Below, in pieces: positions 24,981 through 33,919 of a stretch of 39,355 nucleotides of DNA. The stretch lies in NCBI GenBank assembly GCA_027491215.1, contig JAIXWP010000123.1, positions 1 through 39,355 of the forward strand. The letters are read 5' to 3'. Position 1 is the stretch's first letter; every line of letters begins with the position of its first letter. The notes under the pieces were generated by a model that ran no database searches, was not told the DNA's origin, and worked only from the letters and a program-made list of their open reading frames with translations. The stretch is from Flavobacteriales bacterium (lineage in GTDB: Bacteria; Bacteroidota; Bacteroidia; Flavobacteriales_D; Sanyastnellaceae). A program made the translations under genes and the position numbers.

Positions 24981-25003
24981 TATCATACTAAAAGGCGAGC
25001 ATC

Positions 25004-26485
25004 GTGGAATCAGAAAGAGTTATCTTATCAGCAAGTCAAAAAGCGCTTCGCATCAATCTCAACCCAGAGATTTATGGGACATTTGCCGAGATTGGTGCAG
25101 GTCAAGAGGTTGTTCGACATTTCTTTCGTGCAGGTGGAGCCAGTGGCACCATAGCAAAAGCCATGAGTGCTTACGACAAAGATTTCAGTGATGCGATTTA
25201 TGGTAAAGAGGAGAAGGGGCGATATGTATGTAAGCCGCGTCTAGTTAACATGCTGAACCATGAATACAAACTCATGGAGGTTCGATTAGACCGCAAAGAT
25301 CATTCGAATAAAAAATTCTTCTCTTTCGCAGACACTTTCGCAACAATCAACTATTCCAAGACCATTCAAGGTCATGGGTGGATGGGGGTGAAATTCCAAA
25401 CGGATCCAAACAAAGAGCCGAATGTGGTGATTATTCACGCAAGACTTCACGAGCCGGATGCATTGTTGCAGCAAGCTTCTGTTGGCATATTGGGTGTAAA
25501 TCTTCTCTATGGGTGCTACTTTTTTTACAATAAGCCTAAAGAACTTCTTTTGAGCTTGTATGATGAAATCGGACGCGATCAGGTTGAGATTGATATGATC
25601 CAAATGACGGGGCCTGATTTTGAGAACGTAGACAATCGCTTGCTTTCACTTCAGCTTGTAAAAAATGGAATGACAGACGCGGTTATTTTCTCGCCAGATG
25701 GCAGAAACCTTCAAGCAGCGGATGTACTTTATAAGAAAAATATCTTAGCGATTCGAGGAAGCTTTAGACCTGTTACAAAGGTGAATATTGATATGATCAT
25801 GAAAGGCATGAAGCTTTTTGAAAAAGAGCATCGTGTGGTTCAGGATGATATCCAAGTTTTATTCGAGATTACTTTGAATAATCTTCGTGCTTCTGGAGAT
25901 ATTGATGAGCAAGACTTCTTGGATAGAGCTGATATTCTATGCTCCTTGGGTCAAACCGTGCTCGTTTCAAACTATTCGAAGTATTATAAACTAGTCGAAT
26001 ATTTTTCAAAATATACTTCAAAGAGAATGGGGATAATCATGGGTGCGAATATGCTCATGGAGTTATTCAATGAAAAATACTACCGCGATATCAATGGGGG
26101 AATACTCGAGGCATTTGGTATTTTATTTAGCCGAGATCTGAAGATATACCTCTACCCATGGAAAGACAGTGAAACGGGGCAAATGATTACTTCGAAGAAC
26201 TGTCCGATTCACCCACGTCTAAAGCCATTGTTTGACTATTTGTGCTACAACAAGCGTTTAATGGATATTGAAGACTACAATCCTGAAGTAATAGATATTT
26301 ACTCGAAGGATGTGTTGGACATGATTAAAAACGGATATTCTGGATGGGAGGAAATGGTGCCAACATACGTTGATACGATTATCAAAGACAATCGCTTGTT
26401 TGACTATGATCCAGAAACCAAGCAGAATCCAAACTATACTCCTCCAAAAGATAGAGTGAAGGAACAACGCGTGAATCCGTTCTAA
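25004..26485 (+). CDS. Conserved Bacteroidota protein of unknown function (~490 aa)
   Basis: A 493-residue protein without signal peptide or TM helices, hence cytoplasmic. The start is GTG at 25004, preceded by AAAAGGCGAG. The N-terminus contains a highly conserved-looking block: ALRINLNPEIYGTFAEIGAG, then EVVRHFFRAGGASGTIAK and AMSAYDKDFSDAIYG. Mid-protein blocks (ASVGILGVNLLYGC, GPDFENVDNRL, VKNGMTDAVIFSPDG, VLYKKNILAIRGSFRPVT) look like an alpha/beta fold. I recall relatives carrying conflicting labels such as TonB-dependent receptor or nicotinate-nucleotide adenylyltransferase. Neither fits: there is no signal peptide, plug or barrel, and no HxGH nucleotidyltransferase motif. Its stop abuts the convergent MBL gene with no spacer. 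Function unassigned. Confidence 0.85.
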   Translation: MESERVILSASQKALRINLNPEIYGTFAEIGAGQEVVRHFFRAGGASGTIAKAMSAYDKDFSDAIYGKEEKGRYVCKPRLVNMLNHEYKLMEVRLDRKDHSNKKFFSFADTFATINYSKTIQGHGWMGVKFQTDPNKEPNVVIIHARLHEPDALLQQASVGILGVNLLYGCYFFYNKPKELLLSLYDEIGRDQVEIDMIQMTGPDFENVDNRLLSLQLVKNGMTDAVIFSPDGRNLQAADVLYKKNILAIRGSFRPVTKVNIDMIMKGMKLFEKEHRVVQDDIQVLFEITLNNLRASGDIDEQDFLDRADILCSLGQTVLVSNYSKYYKLVEYFSKYTSKRMGIIMGANMLMELFNEKYYRDINGGILEAFGILFSRDLKIYLYPWKDSETGQMITSKNCPIHPRLKPLFDYLCYNKRLMDIEDYNPEVIDIYSKDVLDMIKNGYSGWEEMVPTYVDTIIKDNRLFDYDPETKQNPNYTPPKDRVKEQRVNPF

Positions 26486-27337
26486 TTAGATTTCGTCTAG
26501 CCTGAACACCTGGTCAAGTTTTATACCCTTCTCTGTATTAGTAACAGTGCAGCACTCATTTACGCTGTCATGTTCTAGCACAAGCACATACCCATTATCC
26601 GCAGCTTCTTTCAGAAATTTTCCTTTCTCCTCCAATGTAATAAGGGGACGAGTGTCATAACCCATTACATAAGGCAAAGGAATATGGCCAGTGCTAGGAA
26701 GCAGATCGGCCATAAAACAAATCGTCTTTTCTTTGTATTGGATTCGTGGAATCATCATACTGTCTGTATGTCCGTCGACGAAGGTGATTCCAAAGCCGAG
26801 CTCAGATTGATCCATCTTATCTGCGGATCTATTTAAGAATTTTAATTGTCCGCTTTCTTGAATTGGAAGGATGTTTTCAGATAGAAAGCTTGCCTTTTCT
26901 CTAGCATTCGGAACTGTCGCCCATTGCCAATGACGCTCGTTTGTCCAGAAATTGGCATGTGCGAAAGCAGGACGATATGCCTCTTTTGATTTATCGAACT
27001 CAATTGCACCGCCACAATGATCGAAATGCAAGTGGGTAAGAAAGACATCCGTAATATCTTCTCTCTTAAAACCTAATTTATGCAAATTTGAATCGAGTGA
27101 GTCATTGCCATGCAAGTAGTAATGACTGAAGAATTTTTCACTTTGTTTATTGCCAATACCAGTATCAACAAGGATCAGACGATTGCCATCTTCGATGAGC
27201 AAGCTTCGCATAGCCCATGTGCACATGTTATTCTCATCAGCAGGATTTGTTTTTTGCCAGATTGACTTTGGCACAACGCCAAACATTGCGCCCCCGTCTA
27301 ATTTGAAAAAGCCTGTGTTTACTGTGTGTAATTTCAT
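26486..27337 (-). CDS. Metallo-beta-lactamase-fold hydrolase
   Basis: A 283-residue MBL-fold enzyme without a signal peptide. The dinuclear zinc site is THLHFDHCGG (H102, H104, D106, H107), preceded by ILVDTGIG (about 55-62) and followed by VDGHTDSMM and LEHD ligands. The overall plan resembles the cytoplasmic lactonase/quorum-quenching-like MBL branch rather than beta-lactamases or glyoxalase II, but the substrate cannot be deduced. It is divergent from purB (87-nt gap) and its stop codon directly abuts that of the 493-residue gene. A TACATTCG element lies at 27359-27366 upstream. Confidence 0.9.
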   Translation of the reverse strand: MKLHTVNTGFFKLDGGAMFGVVPKSIWQKTNPADENNMCTWAMRSLLIEDGNRLILVDTGIGNKQSEKFFSHYYLHGNDSLDSNLHKLGFKREDITDVFLTHLHFDHCGGAIEFDKSKEAYRPAFAHANFWTNERHWQWATVPNAREKASFLSENILPIQESGQLKFLNRSADKMDQSELGFGITFVDGHTDSMMIPRIQYKEKTICFMADLLPSTGHIPLPYVMGYDTRPLITLEEKGKFLKEAADNGYVLVLEHDSVNECCTVTNTEKGIKLDQVFRLDEI

Positions 27338-27391
27338 AACAAATATGTTTCTTCTGCACGAATGTAAAGCAATCTACAACTCGGTAATTCG

Positions 27392-27399
27392 TATTTTTG
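27392..27399 (+). promoter_or_regulatory. Putative -7 element (TATTTTTG) for purB
   Basis: A full match to TAnnTTTG, 25 nt upstream of the purB ATG at 27425, giving a leader of roughly 20 nt. Confidence 0.45.
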
Positions 27400-27424
27400 C
27401 CGGCATATTAATATTTTGGAAAAA

Positions 27425-28795
27425 ATGGAGTTGACTCCTTTAACAGCGATTTCCCCTGTAGACGGGCGTTATAGAAAGCAAACAGAACAGTTGGCTGGGT
27501 ACTTTAGTGAGTTTGCACTGATTAAATACCGCGTGTGGGTAGAGATCGAGTATTTCATTGCTCTTTGTGAAATTCCATTGGAACAATTAAAAGATGTTCC
27601 AACATCTGTTTTTCCAGAATTGAGAAAGATATACTGGACCCTCTCAGAAGCAGATGCAACAGCTATTAAGGATTTGGAAAAAGTGACCAATCATGATGTT
27701 AAGGCTGTTGAGTATTTTATCAAAAAAGAATTTGATCGTTTAGAGTTGTCGAAGTACAAGGAGTTTATCCATTTCGGCTTGACTTCTCAAGACATCAATA
27801 ATACCGCTATTCCAGCATCATTCAGAGACGCGGTTGAGGAGTCATACATTCCCGCAGTTGATCGAATCATAGAAAAATTGGTGAATCTTTCGACAGATTG
27901 GAAGGATCAGTCTATGTTGGCTCGAACACACGGACAGCCAGCTTCACCAACGAAACTCGGTAAAGAAATTTATGTATTTGTAGAGCGTTTAGATGAGCAG
28001 TTGGAGCGACTTGAAGAAACACCTTATTCAGCAAAGTTTGGTGGTGCTACCGGTAATTTCAATGCACATCACGTAGCTTATCCGCAGATAGATTGGGTTG
28101 ATTTTGCGAATAAGTTTTTATCAGATAAATTAGAATTGAAGCGTTCTAAGATTACCACTCAGATTGAGCACTACGACAATCTTGCTGCTTCATTTGATGC
28201 TATCAAAAGAACGAATACGATACTCATCGACTTGTGTCGTGATATATGGACATACGTGTCTATGGATTACTTTAAACAAAAGACCAAAGAAGGAGAGGTT
28301 GGTTCATCTGCAATGCCACATAAGGTAAATCCAATCGATTTTGAAAATGCTGAAGGAAATTTAGGTGTAGCGAATGCGCTCTTAGAACACTTCGCGTCGA
28401 AGTTACCAGTGAGTAGATTGCAGCGGGATTTGACAGATAGTACCGTACTCCGAAATATTGGTGTGCCTATGGCTCATACCATCATTGCTTTGAATTCAAT
28501 TGAAAAAGGCTTAGGCAAACTTTTATTGAATGAAAGTGCATTGAAAAGAGATCTTGAAAATAACTGGGCAGTTGTAGCTGAGGCTATTCAAACCATTTTG
28601 CGAAGAGAAATGTATCCAGAGCCATATGAAGCTTTAAAAGCACTCACTCGTGGTAAGGCTTCTATCGAGCACAAGGATATTCAGGAGTTCATAGAAACAC
28701 TTGCTGTTGATGAAAAGGTGAAGGCAGAATTGAGGGTGATTACACCTTCGAATTACACAGGAATTGACATGCTGACATCGGAACTACCACAATAA
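27425..28795 (+). CDS. purB: Adenylosuccinate lyase
   Basis: A 456-residue cytoplasmic enzyme of the fumarase/aspartase superfamily that acts twice in purine synthesis: it releases fumarate from SAICAR and from adenylosuccinate. The ATG at 27425 is chosen because MELTPLTAISPVDGRY matches the PurB N-terminus; a TTG 9 nt upstream is rejected. Catalytic landmarks are TSQDINNTA (120-128), the His in ARTHGQPASPTK (H169) and the mobile signature loop GSSAMPHKVNPIDFENAEGN starting near residue 293. Length equals the enterobacterial enzyme. The ABC exporter gene begins 3 nt after its stop, so the two are probably cotranscribed. Confidence 0.97.
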   Translation: MELTPLTAISPVDGRYRKQTEQLAGYFSEFALIKYRVWVEIEYFIALCEIPLEQLKDVPTSVFPELRKIYWTLSEADATAIKDLEKVTNHDVKAVEYFIKKEFDRLELSKYKEFIHFGLTSQDINNTAIPASFRDAVEESYIPAVDRIIEKLVNLSTDWKDQSMLARTHGQPASPTKLGKEIYVFVERLDEQLERLEETPYSAKFGGATGNFNAHHVAYPQIDWVDFANKFLSDKLELKRSKITTQIEHYDNLAASFDAIKRTNTILIDLCRDIWTYVSMDYFKQKTKEGEVGSSAMPHKVNPIDFENAEGNLGVANALLEHFASKLPVSRLQRDLTDSTVLRNIGVPMAHTIIALNSIEKGLGKLLLNESALKRDLENNWAVVAEAIQTILRREMYPEPYEALKALTRGKASIEHKDIQEFIETLAVDEKVKAELRVITPSNYTGIDMLTSELPQ

Positions 28796-28798
28796 TTG

Positions 28799-30613
28799 AT
28801 GAATAAATTCCGCGACATATTTCGATTAGTAAGTCCTTACAAAAGTGATCTTATCTCGAATATCATATTCAACGTTCTGAATGCGATTTTTTCATTGTTC
28901 ACTTTTGGAGCATTGGTGCCTTTCTTGAAGATTTTATTTGGAACAGATAAAGCTCCGGAGCCACCTGCTGATACAGCTGGTCTTGTAGCTCATTTGTGGT
29001 ATGACTTGAATGTTCAATTATTTGAATACATCAAGATGAATGGCCAAGGTAGAGCATTGATGTGGATGTGTCTAACGATTGTGGTACTTGCTCTTTTAAA
29101 GAATATTGTTGGGTATTTAAGTATGTTGAGTATCGCTAAAATTAGAACTGCTGTCAGCAGAGATCTTCGAGAGAATATGTACGCGAAAATATTGCGACTG
29201 TCCATGTCTTATTTTTCAAATGAAAGAAAAGGAGATATTATTTCTCGAATGTCAAATGATGTAACTGAGATTGAGTTTTCTGTTATAGGCGCTATCGAGG
29301 CAGTTATTAAATCACCCATTCTCATCATCTCTATGATGGTGACATTGTTTTTGATCAGTTGGAAGCTCACAATATTTGCACTCATCTTTTTACCCGTGAG
29401 CGGTTTCTTAATTTCAGTCATTGCGAAAAGTTTGAAGAATGCTGCCAAGCGCGGAAAAGGAAGTATGAGTGATCTAACTTCTATCATTGATGAAACACTG
29501 GCTGGAATTCGAATCATAAAAGTATTCAATGCAGAAAAGCAATTCAAAAATCGTTTCGATAGAAATAACGACTTCTTCTATCGCTTGATGCACAAGCTTT
29601 ATAGAAGAGAGTACTTGAGTTCACCGATGAGTGAATTCATTGCGCTAACCGTTATTTCTGTCATATTGTATTTTGGTGGAAGTGTTGTAATCGCACGTGA
29701 GATGGAAGGGGAGTTGTTGATTTATTATTTGGTAGTTTTTTCCCAAATTATTCCTCCTGCGCGTGCTTTATCAGATGCTATTTTCAAAATCAGTAAGGGA
29801 CACGTATCTCTAGTTCGAATCAACGAAGTATTAGATGCGCCAGAAACAGTTTCAGATGAAAATGGAGCTATTGATCTGGAAGAGTTCAAAGAAGAAATTG
29901 AATTCAAAAATGTTCGTTTTGGTTACCAAGATAGAGAGGTCATTAGAGGTATTGATTTGAAAATAAAGAAAGGCCAAACGGTTGCATTGGTTGGAGCAAG
30001 CGGCGGTGGTAAGTCTACCATTGCGTCCTTGTTGGCAAGATTTTATGATCCTACTTCTGGAGAAGTGTTGATTGACGGAATTCCAATTACAAAATACAAG
30101 GCTGAATCCATTCGTCATCACATGGGGTTTGTTTCTCAAGACAGTATTCTCTTTAATGAAAGTGTAAGAAATAATATTGGTCTTGGTAGCAACGGTGTTC
30201 AGATGGAGCGAGTAGAAGCTGCTGCTAGAATTGCCAATGCAGAAGAGTTTATTTTGCGCCTTGAAAATCAGTATGACTTTGTTGTTGGAGAAGGTGGGAA
30301 TAAGCTGAGCGGAGGACAGAAGCAGCGTCTTGCAATAGCGAGAGCATTATTTAAAAACCCTCCAATTCTTATACTTGATGAGGCAACCAGTGCACTCGAT
30401 ACACAAAGTGAAAAACTAGTTCAGGATGCCATCAATAAATTGATGGAAAATAGAACATCTCTTGTGATTGCGCACCGCTTGAGTACAATTCAGAAAGCAG
30501 ACAGAATAGTTGTTATTCAGAATGGAGTAATTGCTGAGCAAGGAACTCATGAAGAGTTAATGGCTGCTGCTGGTGTTTACAAAGCGTTGGTAGATATGCA
30601 GAACTTTGGTTAA
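28799..30613 (+). CDS. MsbA-like ABC transporter, fused permease/ATPase
   Basis: A 604-residue type IV (exporter) ABC half-transporter in the inner membrane. Six TM helices occupy about residues 20-320, with the conserved coupling region (GDIISRMSNDVTEIE) between. The nucleotide-binding domain carries Walker A GASGGGKST (about 399-407), Q-loop FVSQD, signature LSGGQKQRLAIARAL (about 503-517), Walker B ILILDEATSALD and the H-loop VIAHRLSTIQ. It resembles lipid A/phospholipid flippases of the MsbA group, which act as homodimers; the cargo is not proven. ATG at 28799 lies 3 nt after the purB stop. Its own stop directly abuts that of the convergent type-B cargo gene. Confidence 0.93.
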   Translation: MNKFRDIFRLVSPYKSDLISNIIFNVLNAIFSLFTFGALVPFLKILFGTDKAPEPPADTAGLVAHLWYDLNVQLFEYIKMNGQGRALMWMCLTIVVLALLKNIVGYLSMLSIAKIRTAVSRDLRENMYAKILRLSMSYFSNERKGDIISRMSNDVTEIEFSVIGAIEAVIKSPILIISMMVTLFLISWKLTIFALIFLPVSGFLISVIAKSLKNAAKRGKGSMSDLTSIIDETLAGIRIIKVFNAEKQFKNRFDRNNDFFYRLMHKLYRREYLSSPMSEFIALTVISVILYFGGSVVIAREMEGELLIYYLVVFSQIIPPARALSDAIFKISKGHVSLVRINEVLDAPETVSDENGAIDLEEFKEEIEFKNVRFGYQDREVIRGIDLKIKKGQTVALVGASGGGKSTIASLLARFYDPTSGEVLIDGIPITKYKAESIRHHMGFVSQDSILFNESVRNNIGLGSNGVQMERVEAAARIANAEEFILRLENQYDFVVGEGGNKLSGGQKQRLAIARALFKNPPILILDEATSALDTQSEKLVQDAINKLMENRTSLVIAHRLSTIQKADRIVVIQNGVIAEQGTHEELMAAAGVYKALVDMQNFG

Positions 30614-33391
30614 TTATCGCAGAACCAAAACGCTGCCATAAATCTGAATGTTTTCAGTAATCGGAAGACCTTCCAAGTCATAAGCCGTAATCACAAAGCT
30701 ATATACACCGTCTTGGACATAGTAGTCATTTTTGCCTCCTGTCCAAGCTTGGTTGATATCGTTAGATTCATAAACGACATCTCCCCAACGGTCGAATATT
30801 GAGATATGAAAATCTCCAATTCCAGTTCCTATTATTTGCAGTACATCATTGACGCCATCACCGTTAGGTGTAATAGAATTGGGAACATATAAAAACGTAC
30901 ATTCCACAGTTACTGTAACATCATCTGTTGCGAAGCACCCGTTTTGCTCGGCTTGTGCTGTAAATGTTGTCGTCTGTGTAGGATTTGCTTGAACGTATGT
31001 CTCAGTAATTGTTTTTAAAAATGGTGAAGGCTGCCAAGATAAATTACCGTCCCCTGTGACCTCTAGGAATGCTCCATTTGAACAGTCACTATTAACGTCT
31101 TGCCCGGCATTTACATTAGGTAAACTGACGAATGTAAAATCGAAATCGTCTTGTCCTTCACATCCATTCTCATCAATGACATTAACGAAGTAGTTTCCGC
31201 TTGATGTGATTTCTAGAGTCTGTGTTGTTTCCCCCGTTGACCATTCAACGCTTGAATAATTTACATTCAATGAAAGAGTGGCTTCATTCCCTTCGCAGAC
31301 TGGACTGATAGGTCCTATAATCTCGGGTTCTATTCCTTCTCTAAAGTCTACATTCGTTGGAATACTGGTGCCTTCACAGCCTGCCGCATTAATAGCTCTT
31401 ACTGAGTATGCGCCATCAGTATTTGCTTGGAATGTAGTGCCTGTAGCTCCTACTATTGGTAGATTATCCTGCAGCCATTGGTAGTTAACGCCTCCCGAGG
31501 CTGTGAGTGTAAATGTGTCTTCACATGTTATCACATCACCATTGGGAAGGATCGTTGCATTTGGTACGGTGGCTGAGGTAATTGAAATGCCATAAGTGAC
31601 AACACAGTTATTAGCATCGGTAGCTTCAACGGTATAGTTGCCAACCGCAGCATTTTCTAGAACATTTGAGTTGGATCCAATTGGATTGGTGTTCATTTCC
31701 CAAGAGTAGCTGAAAAAATTGGCAGACGCAGTGAGCGTTGTAGTGGCTGTCGGACAAATGGACGTAATGTTATTATCTGCACTAATTGTTAATGCATCAA
31801 CATTCAGAATCGTAACAACAACAATATTGGAAAGAACCTCGCAGTTGTCTCCGTTACTGACTAGAATTTGATATTCGCCAGCAGTGTTTATGGTTGCAGA
31901 TGATGTGTTATTAGCGAATGGCACATCATCTTTAAGCCATGTGAAATCATCATAATTACCAGTAGCGGTTAAAGTAATTTCATTGCCTGGACAAAGATTT
32001 ATTGGACCCGCTGGAGAAAGCACAACAGAAGGCACGGGTGAGAATAGAATAGTAATGAGGCTTGAAGTTGTACTACAATTGTTTGACGTCACTTCAATAG
32101 AATAATCACCGGATAATGTAGCGTCAAAGCTGATACTTGTCGCACCAGGAATGGCGATATCATTGAGATACCATTGCACACCAGTTCCAGTATTTGCGGT
32201 TAGTGTTATTACTTCACCTTCACAGGCACCTAGTGATGCAGGGTTTGAAATAATCGCAATAGGTAAAGGATTTATTACAATAGAAATGGTATTTGATGTT
32301 GATTGACATGCGCCAGTGCCTGATGCAGCGTAATAGTCTCCAGATACGGTTGGTGTGAAAGAGGCTCCTGAAGCACCATTTATTGGGGATGTGCCTTGAT
32401 ACCATTGATAAACTCCAGGAACAGAGGTGTTCAACGTTACAGATTCATCTTCGCAAAATGTTGTTGGGCCATTCGCTGAAATTGTAAAAGGCACAGTATT
32501 GCTAACTGTAATGAAGTTGGTAAATATTTGAGAGAATGTTCCGCAATCGGTAGTCACAGTAAGGGTTACGTCAAAGACACCAGCTGTATTGTAACAAATA
32601 GAAGTAGGGTTTTCTAAAGCAGAATTTGGAGTTGCCGCTCCTTCAAAAGTCCATGTCCAGCCATTTACATCTCCAATGGAAAGATCAGAGAAATCAATGC
32701 ACTGGTCAGTGCAGATATTGGATGCACTGGCATCAATGTCAACAATTACTACATCACCGTTAGGGGCATGAGCAGAAATGTCGGCCCCGCATCGTATTTC
32801 CCATATTGGGCTTCCATCGCAAGCTCTTGCATAGGTGCATCCTTCTCCCGACGACCCGCTTACAAGAGGAAGTTGCTCAAATTGTGCGGATGCATTGGTC
32901 ACATTTGTTGAGATATTTCCGCAACCTCCATTTGAATCATTAATATTGAATGGAACGTTTTGTCCTCCTCCCCAAATAACACCATCTTGAATTACTCCAG
33001 TATCATCTATGAGTACGAGTTGTTCCCCACCATTGGTGAAAATAATAGTGGCAGTTAATGGAGAAGCACAATTGCATGTAGCTGGGAACAGATCCACAGT
33101 AACACTTGAGTTTACACTACCTACAACAAAGAAATCATTGGGCTGGATAACGGTTCCTGCTGGAAAGCGTATTACAAAATCATCGTCAGCAAGCGCCCAA
33201 CAGCTTATATCTATAGGTTCTGAGCAAGTGTTATAAAGCTCAATCCACTCTTCAGTGTTAGGTGCACTTTGGCCGTCAAAAGAAGAAGCACCGTTAATCA
33301 ATAATTCATTGATAACGATGCATTGAGCGTTAGTTTCAACACTAAATATTGAGACGAGGACCAGTATGGCACTCGCAATCTTCCTGACCAT
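30614..33391 (-). CDS. Secreted lamin-tail/PKD/Ig-like repeat protein with T9SS type B sorting domain
   Basis: A 925-residue T9SS cargo. Residues 1-22 are a signal peptide (AILVLVSIFSVETNAQ). A lamin-tail domain (LTD) spans about 23-165 (VINELLINGA, EEWIELYNTCSEPIDISCW). A PKD domain lies at about 207-300. Seven Ig-like units of 70-80 residues follow (about 303-830), each with an early Cys, a W in the core and a G-x-Y near the end. The type B CTD (about 834-925) shows ITPNGDGVNDVL, FDRWGD and ends SVLVLR. No catalytic motif is seen. It is monocistronic, and a TACTTTTG element lies 16 nt upstream. Adhesin or surface matrix protein is inferred. Confidence 0.91.
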   Translation of the reverse strand: MVRKIASAILVLVSIFSVETNAQCIVINELLINGASSFDGQSAPNTEEWIELYNTCSEPIDISCWALADDDFVIRFPAGTVIQPNDFFVVGSVNSSVTVDLFPATCNCASPLTATIIFTNGGEQLVLIDDTGVIQDGVIWGGGQNVPFNINDSNGGCGNISTNVTNASAQFEQLPLVSGSSGEGCTYARACDGSPIWEIRCGADISAHAPNGDVVIVDIDASASNICTDQCIDFSDLSIGDVNGWTWTFEGAATPNSALENPTSICYNTAGVFDVTLTVTTDCGTFSQIFTNFITVSNTVPFTISANGPTTFCEDESVTLNTSVPGVYQWYQGTSPINGASGASFTPTVSGDYYAASGTGACQSTSNTISIVINPLPIAIISNPASLGACEGEVITLTANTGTGVQWYLNDIAIPGATSISFDATLSGDYSIEVTSNNCSTTSSLITILFSPVPSVVLSPAGPINLCPGNEITLTATGNYDDFTWLKDDVPFANNTSSATINTAGEYQILVSNGDNCEVLSNIVVVTILNVDALTISADNNITSICPTATTTLTASANFFSYSWEMNTNPIGSNSNVLENAAVGNYTVEATDANNCVVTYGISITSATVPNATILPNGDVITCEDTFTLTASGGVNYQWLQDNLPIVGATGTTFQANTDGAYSVRAINAAGCEGTSIPTNVDFREGIEPEIIGPISPVCEGNEATLSLNVNYSSVEWSTGETTQTLEITSSGNYFVNVIDENGCEGQDDFDFTFVSLPNVNAGQDVNSDCSNGAFLEVTGDGNLSWQPSPFLKTITETYVQANPTQTTTFTAQAEQNGCFATDDVTVTVECTFLYVPNSITPNGDGVNDVLQIIGTGIGDFHISIFDRWGDVVYESNDINQAWTGGKNDYYVQDGVYSFVITAYDLEGLPITENIQIYGSVLVLR
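30901..32482 (-). repeat. Seven Ig-like ~75-residue coding repeats in the LTD cargo protein
   Basis: Units carry a Cys soon after the start (TFCEDESVTL, GACEGEVITL, NLCPGNEITL, SICPTATTTL and so on), a central Trp (YQWYQG, VQWYLN, FTWLKD, YSWEMN) and a G-x-Y turn. Boundaries are approximate. Confidence 0.7.
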
Positions 33392-33407
33392 GATGTATTA
33401 ATTGACG

Positions 33408-33415
33408 CAAAAGTA
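33408..33415 (-). promoter_or_regulatory. Putative -7 element (TACTTTTG) for the LTD cargo gene
   Basis: A full match to TAnnTTTG on the minus strand, 16 nt upstream of the ATG at 33391. Confidence 0.45.
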
Positions 33416-33465
33416 CGCCCAAGGGTTGAATGAAGCGCTAAATCTGCGTTAAGAGAACTAAAATT

Positions 33466-33870
33466 CTAAGCCTCTACTTCTGGTTTGATGAAGAAGTGCG
33501 CCCACATGGAGCGTGAGAGGCGGAACATATATGGGAAAAGGACTATACTCACCCCAATTCCTGAGAAAAGGAAAGTAGCAGGATGTGTTAAGAATCCAAA
33601 TTCAATCCATCCGAGTGCATTGAAGATCTTAAGAGCAACGAGCACTGCAACCCAAGTTGCAACAGTCAATGCCCAGCTAACGTAGGCTGCGCCAAAATAA
33701 AATCCAGGTTCTGGTTGTAAATCAGTGCCACATTTATCACAAACTTTTTTGTTTACACCAAGCTTAGAAAGAGAGTATGTGTTCGGATTTACATACATGT
33801 GGCTTTCTCTGCAATGTGGGCATTGTAGAGTGACCATTGATGTTAGAAGGGATTTCTTTGTGTTTGACAT
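33466..33870 (-). CDS. DUF983 domain-containing membrane protein
   Basis: A 134-residue protein with an N-terminal zinc-ribbon-like module (CPHC at about 18-21 and CDKCG at about 40-44), then the GFYFGAAYVSW motif typical of DUF983. Two TM helices follow at about 60-82 and 97-117. Family function is not established; in other bacteria members occur near cytochrome oxidase genes, which is not the case here. Its ATG is only 4 nt from a TAAATTTG element, suggesting a leaderless transcript. It lies between two other minus-strand genes, but the gaps (74 and 49 nt) contain promoter-like elements, so it is probably transcribed alone. Confidence 0.87.
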   Translation of the reverse strand: MSNTKKSLLTSMVTLQCPHCRESHMYVNPNTYSLSKLGVNKKVCDKCGTDLQPEPGFYFGAAYVSWALTVATWVAVLVALKIFNALGWIEFGFLTHPATFLFSGIGVSIVLFPYMFRLSRSMWAHFFIKPEVEA

Positions 33871-33874
33871 AACG

Positions 33875-33882
33875 CAAATTTA
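33875..33882 (-). promoter_or_regulatory. Putative -7 element (TAAATTTG) for the DUF983 gene
   Basis: A full match to TAnnTTTG on the minus strand. Four nt separate it from the ATG at 33870. Confidence 0.42.
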
Positions 33883-33919
33883 TTGCGGGAATCGAATCCT
33901 TTGCGTGATGCGAATCACA

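Noticed and set aside
25004-26485. Annotation as TonB-dependent receptor or nicotinate-nucleotide adenylyltransferase
   Set aside because: No signal peptide, plug or beta-barrel pattern, and no HxGH or ISSTxIR-type motifs; the protein appears cytoplasmic and unrelated.
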